A DNA stretch of 37,391 nucleotides from Adlercreutzia sp910585575 (GTDB taxonomy: Bacteria > Actinomycetota > Coriobacteriia > Coriobacteriales > Eggerthellaceae), in NCBI RefSeq assembly GCF_951801035.1, contig NZ_CATOKT010000013.1; one strand, 5' to 3'. The notes under the pieces are model-generated. The model ran no database searches and had not been told where the DNA came from. It saw only the letters and a list, made by a program, of their open reading frames with translations. The translations under genes and the position numbers were made by a program. Of this stretch, positions 31,039-37,391 are shown piece after piece (position 1 is the first letter of the stretch; each line of letters begins with the position of its first letter).

Positions 31039-31611
31039 ATGAACGAAAGCGGCCGCGCCGAGCGTTCCTCCGGTTTCTTGCGTACGCTCATCAGCCTTCT
31101 GGGCCTTATTGTGCTCGTTGTCGTGCTGTCGTGGGGGCTGCGTACCTTCGTCTTCCAAGCCTATGAAATTCCCTCCGGATCCATGGAGGAAACCATCATG
31201 CCCGGCGACATGGTCTTCTCGGAGAAGATCACCTACTACAGCAGCTCGCCGCAGCCGGGCGACATCGTCACCTTCGCCGATCCCGATCCGGTGCAGGCGG
31301 GGCGCATTCTCATCAAGCGCGTCATTGCCGTGGGCGGCCAAACGGTCGATCTGCAGGACGGCCGCGTCTATGTGGACGGTAAGCTGCAGGACGAGCCCTA
31401 TACGCGAGGCGAGCCTTCTTACCCGCTCACGCCGGAATACGGCACCGAAATCAACTATCCCTACACGGTTCCCGAGGGGGGCCTGTGGGTCATGGGCGAC
31501 AACCGCACCAATTCTCAGGATTCCCGCTATTTCGGGGCGATCAAGGCATCGACCGTCACCGGAAAGGCGATATTCATCTATTGGCCGCTGGACAGCATCG
31601 GGCCCCTGTAG
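31039..31611 (+). CDS. lepB: Signal peptidase I
   Basis: This 190-residue protein has one N-terminal membrane segment (about 17-37), the size and layout of Gram-positive type I signal peptidases. The catalytic serine is Ser48 in EIPSGSMEET. The catalytic lysine is Lys93 in LIKRVIAVGG. The conserved end motif GDNRTNSQDSRYFG is at about 154-167. It cleaves signal peptides on the outer face of the membrane. ATG 31039 has only a moderate ribosome site (GAAGGGG, 12 bases upstream). It lies 42 bases after trmD, where rplS often sits in other bacteria, and no rplS is seen. Confidence 0.96.
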   Translation: MNESGRAERSSGFLRTLISLLGLIVLVVVLSWGLRTFVFQAYEIPSGSMEETIMPGDMVFSEKITYYSSSPQPGDIVTFADPDPVQAGRILIKRVIAVGGQTVDLQDGRVYVDGKLQDEPYTRGEPSYPLTPEYGTEINYPYTVPEGGLWVMGDNRTNSQDSRYFGAIKASTVTGKAIFIYWPLDSIGPL

Positions 31612-31657
31612 GCCCTGTTCGCGCCGTATCGTTGGACACCCGTTCTGAAGGAGAGCC

Positions 31658-32758
31658 ATGAGTTCGCAAACGGCCACCGCCGAGCAGGAGAAGCTTCCTC
31701 CCACATTCCAAGACGTCATCATGAACCTGCAGCGCTACTGGGCGTCCGTGGGCTGCGTGGTGCTGCAGCCCTACGACAACGAGGTGGGCGCCGGCACCAA
31801 CGCTCCGGCCACCACGCTGCGCTCCCTGGGCCCCGACACCTGGCGCACCTGCTACGTGCAGGGCTGCCGCCGTCCCACCGACGGCCGCTACGGCGAGAAC
31901 CCGAACCGCGGGCAGTTCTACTATCAGTTCCAGGTGCTCATCAAGCCCTCGCCCGACAACATCCAGGATCTGTACCTGGGCAGCCTCGAGGCCATCGGCA
32001 TCGACGTGGCCGCCCATGACGTGCGCTTCGTCGAGGACGACTGGGAGAGCCCCACGCTGGGTGCCTGGGGTCTGGGCTGGGAAATCTGGATCGACGGCAT
32101 GGAGGTCACCCAGTTCACCTACTTCCAGCAGGTGGGCGGCTTCGAGTGCAACCCGGTGCCCGTGGAAATTGCCTACGGCCTGGAGCGCCTGACCATGTTC
32201 GTCCAGGGCGTCGACAACATGTACGACATCGTGTGGGCCCGCGGCGACGACGGCGTGGTGTTCACCTACGGCGACGTGTACCTGGAAAACGAGCGCGAGT
32301 ACTCCAAGTTCAACTTCGAGGTGGCCGACACCGACTTTCTGTTCCAGGAGTTCGCCGATCGCGAGACCGAGTGTTTGCGCACCCTGCGCGCCAACCTGCC
32401 GCTGCCCGCTTACGATTCGGTGCTGAAGTGCTGCCATGCCTTCAACCTGCTCGATGCCCGCGGTGTTATTTCCGCCACCGAGCGCATGGCCTACATCCTG
32501 CGCGTGCGCACCCTGGCCAAGGCCTGCTGCGCCTCCTACATGCAGAACGTGGTGGGCATGGACGTGAACGATGCCGATTTGCAGGCCATCCTCGATGCGG
32601 CTCCCGAAGAGCCCGCAGAGGAAGAGAAGCCCGCGAACGTGGTGCCCGCGGTGCCCGAGCGGCCAGCCGGGGGCGGTTGCCCCTCGTCGCGGGGCGACCA
32701 TTCCGAGCGCGCCTTCGAGTTCGTGACCCTGCCCGACGCCACTGATCAGGAGGCCTAA
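31658..32758 (+). CDS. glyQ: Glycyl-tRNA synthetase alpha subunit
   Basis: This 366-residue protein starts at ATG 31658 after AAGGAGA. It is the catalytic subunit of the alpha2-beta2 glycyl-tRNA synthetase. Hallmarks are FQDVIMNLQRYWASVGCVVLQPYD (two segments), NEVGAGTNAPATTLRSLGP, YVQGCRRPTDGRYGENPNR, and GWEIWIDGMEVTQFTYFQQVGG. The usual protein ends at about 300-310. Here about 50 extra residues follow, rich in Glu, Pro and Ala, then GGGCPSSRGDHSERAFEF. A hairpin (32675-32699) lies in the DNA coding for that tail. It is directly followed by glyS, whose start lies 2 bases after its stop. Confidence 0.96.
   Translation: MSSQTATAEQEKLPPTFQDVIMNLQRYWASVGCVVLQPYDNEVGAGTNAPATTLRSLGPDTWRTCYVQGCRRPTDGRYGENPNRGQFYYQFQVLIKPSPDNIQDLYLGSLEAIGIDVAAHDVRFVEDDWESPTLGAWGLGWEIWIDGMEVTQFTYFQQVGGFECNPVPVEIAYGLERLTMFVQGVDNMYDIVWARGDDGVVFTYGDVYLENEREYSKFNFEVADTDFLFQEFADRETECLRTLRANLPLPAYDSVLKCCHAFNLLDARGVISATERMAYILRVRTLAKACCASYMQNVVGMDVNDADLQAILDAAPEEPAEEEKPANVVPAVPERPAGGGCPSSRGDHSERAFEFVTLPDATDQEA
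32675..32699 (+). repeat. Hairpin within the glyQ 3' extension
   Basis: GGTTGCCCC 32675-32683 pairs with GGGGCGACC 32691-32699 with a single wobble, around a 7-base loop. It lies in the part of glyQ that codes for the non-family C-terminal tail. It may be the remnant of a palindromic insertion or simple GC-rich chance. Confidence 0.35.
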
Positions 32759-32759
32759 G

Positions 32760-34847
32760 ATGTCGAATACCCAAACGCTTGCCTTCGAGATCGGCACCGA
32801 GGAAATTCCCGCCTTCGACTTGAAGCGCGCCACCGAGCAGCTGGCCACCCTGGTGCCCGAGGCCCTCGACGCCGTGCGCATTCCCCACGGTTACGTGGCC
32901 ATCTACACCTCGCCCCGCCGCCTCATCGCCATCGTGGCCGACGTGGCTTCCAGCACCGAGGCGCTGGAGGAGGTCTTCCGCGGCCCCGCTGCCAAGATCG
33001 CCTTCGACGCCGACGGCAACCCCACCAAGGCCGCCGAGGGCTTCGCCCGCGGCAAGGGCCTGACCGTGGACGATCTGGAGCGTCGCGACGAGAACGGCAC
33101 CGAGTACGTCTACGCCGTGCGCCAGGTGCCCGCCCAGGACACCGCCGAGCTTCTGCCCGCGGTGCTGCGCGGCATCATCGACGGCATCAGCTGGCCGAAG
33201 TCCTGCCGCTGGGGCACCACCTCCGAGGTGTTCTCGCGCCCGGTGCGTTGGCTCGTGGCCCTGCTGGGCACCACGGTCATTCCCGTGGAGTATGCGGGGC
33301 TTGTGGCGGGCAACACCACGCGCGGCCATCGCTTCCTGGCCCCCGGCCCCCATACGGTGACCAGCGCCGACGAGCTCGTGTCCGTGGTGGAGGCCGCCTA
33401 CGTGGTGCCCACTCAGGAGGCCCGCGAGGCCGTTATTCGCCAGGGCGTTCAGGCCGCCGAGGCCGCTACGGGCTATCGCGCCGAGCTGCCGGCCAAGACG
33501 CTCACCGAGGTCATCAACCTTTCCGAGTACCCTACGGTGATGGTGGGCACCTTCGACGAGGAGTTCCTCAAGGTACCCGAGGAAATCATCGTGGACGCCA
33601 TGCTCATGCACCAGCGCTACTTCCCGCTCTATGACGGCGACGGCAAGCTCACCAACAAGTTCATCGTGGTCTCCAACGGCAATCCTGCCTGCGAGGAAAC
33701 CATCATCGACGGCAACGAGCGCGTGGTGGCCGCCCGCCTCTACGACGCCAAGTTCTTCTACGAGGAAGACCTGAAGATCCCCCTGGAGAAGTTCGTCGAT
33801 CGTCTGGACGAAGTGGTGTTCCAGGAGGCTCTGGGCACCATGCGCGCTAAGACCGAGCGCGTGGTGAAGCTGTCGGCCCGCATTACGGTGCAGGCCGGTA
33901 TCGAGCGCGAGGAGATGCGCGACATCGCCCGCTCGGCCTACCTGGCCAAGGCCGACCTGGTCACCAGCGCCGTCATCGAGTTCACCAGCGTCCAGGGCGT
34001 CATGGGCAGCTATTATGCCGCCGCGGCCGGCGAGCCCGAGCGTGTGGCCCGCGCCATTGCCGAGCACTACCGTCCGCGCTTCTCTGGCGACGCCATTCCC
34101 ACCGACATCATCGGCCAGGTGGTGGCGCTTTCCGACAAGATCGACACCATCTGCGGCCTGTTCGCCGTGGGTCAGGCGCCCACGGGCTCCTCCGATCCCT
34201 TCGCCTTGCGCCGCGCCGCTCTGGGCGTGCTGGCCATTCTAGAGGAGACGGGCCTGCCCATCAGCCTGGTGGAAACCATCGACACGTCGCTCATCATCTA
34301 TCGCGAGGCGGGTCTCGAGTTCGACAACGCCACGGTGCGCCGCGAGATCATCGACTTCTTCATCACCCGCGAGAAGGTGGCCCTGCGCGATGCCGGCGTC
34401 GAGGCCGACACCATCGATGCGGTGCTGGCCTGCGGCATCGAGGAGCCCATCGTGCTGGCCCGTCGCGCCCGCGCCCTGGAGGCCGCCCGCACCGAGCAGC
34501 GCCAGGTGTTCGAGGACCTAGCCACGGCCTTCGCCCGCGCCAACAACCTGCGCGACATCAAGCTGGGCACGGGCTACAAGCGCGTCCTGCTCACCGAGCC
34601 CGAGGCGGCGCTTGACGCGGCCATCGCCACCGCCGAGGAGGCCGTGGCCGACGCCCTGGCCGCCGACCGCTACGAGGAGGCCATCACGGCCCTGGCCACG
34701 CTGCGCGCCCCCATCGACGCCTTCTTCGACACCACCATGGTCATGGACGAGGACGCCGAGGTGCGCGGCAACCGCCTGAAGCTGCTCAACCGCTTCGCCA
34801 ACGTGTTCTCCCATGTGGCCGACTTCGGTCAGATGGCCAAGAAGTAG
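32760..34847 (+). CDS. glyS: Glycyl-tRNA synthetase beta subunit
   Basis: This 695-residue protein is the tRNA-binding partner of GlyQ. Family landmarks are LAFEIGTEEIPA near the N-terminus (about 6-17), FSRPVRWLVALLG (about 159), the TRGHRFL segment, DAMLMHQRYFPLYDGDGKL (about 280), NKFIVVSNG, the HD-like middle part, GQAPTGSSDPFALRRAALG (about 475-492) and the anticodon-binding-like C-terminus with FFDTTMVMDED and RLKLLNRF. The length is normal. ATG 32760 follows AGGAGG within the end of glyQ. The alpha/beta type enzyme is unusual for most Actinomycetota, which use a single-chain enzyme. Confidence 0.97.
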   Translation: MSNTQTLAFEIGTEEIPAFDLKRATEQLATLVPEALDAVRIPHGYVAIYTSPRRLIAIVADVASSTEALEEVFRGPAAKIAFDADGNPTKAAEGFARGKGLTVDDLERRDENGTEYVYAVRQVPAQDTAELLPAVLRGIIDGISWPKSCRWGTTSEVFSRPVRWLVALLGTTVIPVEYAGLVAGNTTRGHRFLAPGPHTVTSADELVSVVEAAYVVPTQEAREAVIRQGVQAAEAATGYRAELPAKTLTEVINLSEYPTVMVGTFDEEFLKVPEEIIVDAMLMHQRYFPLYDGDGKLTNKFIVVSNGNPACEETIIDGNERVVAARLYDAKFFYEEDLKIPLEKFVDRLDEVVFQEALGTMRAKTERVVKLSARITVQAGIEREEMRDIARSAYLAKADLVTSAVIEFTSVQGVMGSYYAAAAGEPERVARAIAEHYRPRFSGDAIPTDIIGQVVALSDKIDTICGLFAVGQAPTGSSDPFALRRAALGVLAILEETGLPISLVETIDTSLIIYREAGLEFDNATVRREIIDFFITREKVALRDAGVEADTIDAVLACGIEEPIVLARRARALEAARTEQRQVFEDLATAFARANNLRDIKLGTGYKRVLLTEPEAALDAAIATAEEAVADALAADRYEEAITALATLRAPIDAFFDTTMVMDEDAEVRGNRLKLLNRFANVFSHVADFGQMAKK

Positions 34848-34848
34848 C

Positions 34849-35742
34849 ATGCATAATTTAACTCCGGCCGAGCGGGCCGCGCGCGTTCCTACCATTCACA
34901 TTGTGTCCGACTCCATCGGCGAGACGGCCCAAGTGGTGGCGCGCGCGGCCGCGGCCCAGTTCGGCGTCACCACGCCGCACCTGGAAATTTTCTCGAAGGT
35001 GAAAAGCTTCGAGGAAGTGCGCGACTATCTGCTTGAGCACTCTCGCTTCCATGAGGAGACGCTGGGCAGCGATCGGCTGCTGGTTATGTACACGCTGGTG
35101 AACGCCGATATTCGGGTGCCCTTGGAGGCGTTTTTGGCAGAGCATCCCAACATTGTGGCTGTCGACGTGCTCACCCGGGCCGTGAATGCCGTGGCCGATA
35201 TGAGCGGCATGGAGCCTGTGGGCAAGCCCGGCATGCTGCGCGTGGTGGACAAGAACTACTTCCGTCGCATCTCGGCCATTGAGTTCACCATCGCCCATGA
35301 CGATGGGCGCAACCCCCAGGACCTCACCCAGGCGGACATTGTGCTTCTGGGCGTCTCTCGCTCTTCCAAAACGCCGCTTTCCATTTATTTGGCGCAGCAG
35401 GGCTATAAAGTGGCAAACGTGCCCTTAGATCCCGCCAGTGAGCCTCCCAAGGAGATCTTCGACGTCGAGCGCACGCGGCTGTTTGGCCTCATGACCACGC
35501 CGGACGTGCTGGCGCCCATTCGCCAGCGCCGCATGAAGAAATCCGGGCGCGTGGGTCTCATCTCGCAGCGCTATGCCGACCCAGAGTACATCTACCAGGA
35601 TTTGGAGCAGGCCCGCGCGCTCATGCGAAAGCTGGGCTGCATCGTCATCCACACCGAGCAGCGCGCCGTCGAGGAAAGCGCCCAAGAGGTGCTGCGCTAC
35701 TACGAGCGCTCGCATCCCACCGCCACCGAGATTGTGGATTAG
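34849..35742 (+). CDS. Pyruvate, phosphate dikinase regulatory protein (bifunctional kinase/phosphorylase, DUF299)
   Basis: This 297-residue protein starts at ATG 34849, one base after the glyS stop; an in-frame ATG inside glyS lacks a ribosome site. The family (PDRP/PpsR) both phosphorylates, with ADP, and dephosphorylates a threonine of pyruvate phosphate dikinase or PEP synthase. Visible motifs are IHIVSDSIGETAQVVARAA at the start (two segments), the P-loop GVSRSSKTPLSIYLA (about 168-182), YKVANVPL, and the C-terminal SQRYADPEYIYQDLEQAR. The target dikinase is not in the window. It would control the switch between glycolysis and gluconeogenesis. Its stop overlaps the stop of the convergent gene by 4 bases. 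Confidence 0.94.
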   Translation: MHNLTPAERAARVPTIHIVSDSIGETAQVVARAAAAQFGVTTPHLEIFSKVKSFEEVRDYLLEHSRFHEETLGSDRLLVMYTLVNADIRVPLEAFLAEHPNIVAVDVLTRAVNAVADMSGMEPVGKPGMLRVVDKNYFRRISAIEFTIAHDDGRNPQDLTQADIVLLGVSRSSKTPLSIYLAQQGYKVANVPLDPASEPPKEIFDVERTRLFGLMTTPDVLAPIRQRRMKKSGRVGLISQRYADPEYIYQDLEQARALMRKLGCIVIHTEQRAVEESAQEVLRYYERSHPTATEIVD

Positions 35743-36737
35743 GAAGGTATTGCGCCCGCATCGCTGGATTCTGCGAGCCAGTTTTCGGCGAATAGCTCGT
35801 CGAGCGACCAACCGCGCCGATAGAGGTCGCGGTGCCGTGCGGGAAAGCGCCTGTCGCGCTGACGCAGGCGCACGCCGCAGCGCTGGGCGACCTCGTGGGC
35901 CACGGCTTCCATAGCCAGCGGGCTGCGCAGCTGGGCGGTGGTAACGGTGATGACCGTGATGCCGTCCGCTTCCAGCGCCAACCGTTTCGTGGCATCGCGG
36001 GTGGCCTGGCGCCCGGTGAGGTGCTCGGCGTTTGAGTCGTATTCCAGGGCCAGACGGTGTTCGGGCCAATAGCAGTCGGGCACCAGGTTGGCGCGCTGGG
36101 CAATGTGCCGAGCGCGCGCCGAGGGCTCGAGGCGGTAGTTCGCGTGGCAGCGCGGAAGCCCGTAGCCGCCCAGGTGGGGAGGCAGTCCCAGGATCATCTG
36201 CAGGAATATCTCCGGAGGCGATGCGGTGTTTTCCGCCAGGTAGGGAAGTGCGAGCCGTGCGCTTGCCACGCCGGTGAGCCCCGCGTTCTGGTTGAGGAAC
36301 TGCTCCATGGTGCGCCTTGTGGCAAGGGGACGTCGCTGGCCAAGACCGCCCGCGGCGTGCGGGTCGATGGCAAAGGAGCTGCACAGAGCGCTTCCGTACA
36401 GGATGAGCTCGTGGGTGGTGACGGTCTTCCCCAGCTGCACGAAGCACAGCTCGGGCGAGGCCGCGTAGAGGCCGTTTTCCGCCTGGTAAAACGATCCCGC
36501 GGCATAGCGGTAGCGCGAGGTGGCCAGGGCGCAGCGCTCTTTTTCGCGAATCCACGAAGGCACGAGCAAATGGTAGGGCTCCTTCAGCTGCGGCAGCTGT
36601 TTTCCCAGGTAGTCAAGCGATTGCTTCGTGGGAATGCAGTCGTAGAGCACCTTGCGATCGCCCTTTCGCTGCTCGTCGATATCGTAGGCAGAAAGCCAAT
36701 ACGCCAGCGCGCTGACCCCTCGTAGCACTAACCGCAT
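35739..36737 (-). CDS. Uncharacterised protein with a restriction-endonuclease-like C-terminal region (DUF559-like)
   Basis: This is a 332-residue protein on the minus strand. ATG (36735-36737) is preceded by AAGGAGG 7 bases upstream. The open frame continues upstream through repetitive sequence and is rejected as coding. The N-terminal 150 residues have no recognised motif. The C-terminal part has Glu176 (SPPEIFLQM), Asp221 (LVPDCYWPEHRLALEYD), Glu232 and Asp234. It continues TKRLALEADGITVITVT, which fits the PD-(D/E)xK-like fold of DUF559/Vsr relatives. Lys of the classical motif is replaced by Asp. Similar proteins are common in Coriobacteriia, with unknown function. It is convergent with the PPDK regulator gene. 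Confidence 0.75.
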   Translation of the reverse strand: MRLVLRGVSALAYWLSAYDIDEQRKGDRKVLYDCIPTKQSLDYLGKQLPQLKEPYHLLVPSWIREKERCALATSRYRYAAGSFYQAENGLYAASPELCFVQLGKTVTTHELILYGSALCSSFAIDPHAAGGLGQRRPLATRRTMEQFLNQNAGLTGVASARLALPYLAENTASPPEIFLQMILGLPPHLGGYGLPRCHANYRLEPSARARHIAQRANLVPDCYWPEHRLALEYDSNAEHLTGRQATRDATKRLALEADGITVITVTTAQLRSPLAMEAVAHEVAQRCGVRLRQRDRRFPARHRDLYRRGWSLDELFAENWLAESSDAGAIPS

Positions 36738-36761
36738 AGTCGTCCTCCTTGCGCTCTCGCT

Positions 36762-36921
36762 GCAGGAAACGCCCGCGCCCACGGGGTTGAGGCCTGCGCC
36801 CGGGGCTGATCCGCCCCAGCAGGTGCGGCCACAGGAAGCCCCCGTGCCCGCGGGGTTGAGGCGTGCATCTGCAGCCGACTGTCCCAGCAGGTGCGGCTGC
36901 AGGAAGCTCCTGTACCCGCGG
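36762..36921. repeat. Tandem direct repeat, 68-69 bp unit, 2.3 copies
   Basis: Units start at 36762, 36831 and 36899 with (G/A)CAGGAA. They share CGGGGTTGAGGC and CCCAGCAGGTGCGGC in the full copies; the third copy is cut after about 20 bases. The unit length matches the spacing of the second repeat group at 36992. Confidence 0.75.
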
Positions 36922-36991
36922 AGCAGGGGAGGCCATCGGGTGTACGAGACCCTAGGCCCCCAGGCCCGCAGGCCCCACGTCCGCGGGCCCC

Positions 36992-37112
36992 GGCTCCACG
37001 AACCCGCGAGCTCCTGATCCACGAAGCCCCGCTCCACGAGCCCCTGACCCACGAAGCCCCGGTCCACGAACCCGCGAGCTCTTGGTCCACGAAGCCCCGC
37101 TCCACGAGCCCC
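36992..37112. repeat. Direct repeat, 52-53 bp, two copies 69 bp apart
   Basis: The segment 36992-37044 is repeated at 37061-37112 with one deletion and two substitutions. Within each copy the motif TCCACGAA or TCCACGAG recurs about every 15-30 bases, showing an older, smaller repeat inside. Confidence 0.75.
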
Positions 37113-37391
37113 CGAGGTCGATGATGTTCCCAGTCCCACGGGCACCTCGGGCGCATGAGGCCCCCTGCCCGAGGAGCATGGGAGGCCATCGGGCCTCCGA
37201 GCCTCCCGGCGTGCCGGCCCCGGTGCATGGGTCCCTACCAGGGTTTTCCGGGCAATTCCTTTAAGTAATAGCGCCAGTGTAGCGGGGATGCGCGGCACCC
37301 CCTTCGGTCATAAACGAACTATGAAGAAAATTTTTGGGAGCAAGTTGCTGAGCCCAAGAAAAGGCAGACGCCCAGGGGAAAGGGCAGGGGG

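Larger units (their letters stand above)
36738..37391. other. Repeat-rich non-coding stretch at the right end
   Basis: This 654-base region is upstream of the nuclease-like gene. It contains two groups of direct repeats (36762-36921 and 36992-37112) in very GC-rich DNA. From about 37255 a more AT-rich end follows. Open frames through it translate to low-complexity sequence (repeated Ser, Arg, Gly, Trp, Pro) and have no ribosome site. The promoter of the nuclease-like gene must lie near 36740-36765. No RNA gene was recognised. Confidence 0.6.

Noticed and set aside
32466..34067. A minus-strand frame opposite glyQ and glyS
   Set aside because: Antisense shadow of conserved synthetase genes.
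36738..37298. N-terminal extension of the nuclease-like protein through the repeats
   Set aside because: The frame is open, but the translation is low-complexity. A strong AAGGAGG precedes the internal ATG at 36737, and no ribosome site is seen at the far start.

Overview
The window looks like chromosomal DNA from an anaerobic, GC-rich actinobacterium of the class Coriobacteriia, most likely family Eggerthellaceae (Eggerthella, Gordonibacter, Adlercreutzia, Slackia and relatives). The evidence is the combination of Tat-exported lipoprotein molybdenum enzymes paired with four-cluster ferredoxin subunits, a Tat-exported flavoprotein reductase next to a LysR regulator, fdhD, and a strongly GC-biased gene style. 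The genus cannot be fixed from the sequence alone.

Layout. Positions 1-1666 hold the tail of a membrane protein, a small GntR/YtrA-type regulator and a slipin. Positions 1817-9183 hold two tandem paralogous operons. Each has a dyad operator, a hairpin-rich leader, a molybdopterin catalytic subunit, an iron-sulfur subunit and a nearly identical terminator. fdhD (Mo-cofactor sulfuration) follows. Positions 10203-13190 hold a repeat-bearing intergenic stretch, a sodium:neurotransmitter-type symporter, a DUF523/TudS-like protein and a small helical repeat protein. Positions 13651-20101 hold an SNF2 ATPase, ftsY and ffh. Positions 20139-22975 hold a divergent LysR/flavoprotein reductase pair. Positions 23459-28918 hold a five-gene nickel/peptide-type ABC transporter operon preceded by two dyads that resemble published NikR operators. 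Positions 28900-34847 are translation and secretion housekeeping: rpsP, a KH protein, rimM, trmD, lepB, glyQ and glyS. The window ends with a PPDK regulatory protein, a convergent nuclease-fold-like protein and a long repeat-rich non-coding stretch.

How the genes fit together. The two molybdoenzyme operons, fdhD, the flavoprotein reductase and the probable nickel importer are typical of a respiring gut anaerobe that uses varied organic electron acceptors and may also make nickel enzymes such as hydrogenase. The substrates of the molybdoenzymes and the flavoprotein cannot be read from the sequence.

Most notable observations. (1) A palindromic element of about 110 bp is present twice, in opposite orientations, inside two protein-coding genes: the tail of an ABC ATPase and the middle of trmD. 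Both copies are in frame, the core reads T-A-H/Q-W-A-V in either direction, and the outer stems differ in sequence but stay paired. (2) The two molybdoenzyme operons share a dyad at exactly the same distance from a conserved start-site-like motif. (3) The nickel-type operon has paired GTTAC-N13-GTAAC sites around its promoter. (4) FtsY carries its acidic domain at the C-terminus. (5) A 196-bp MITE-like element has 29-bp imperfect terminal inverted repeats.
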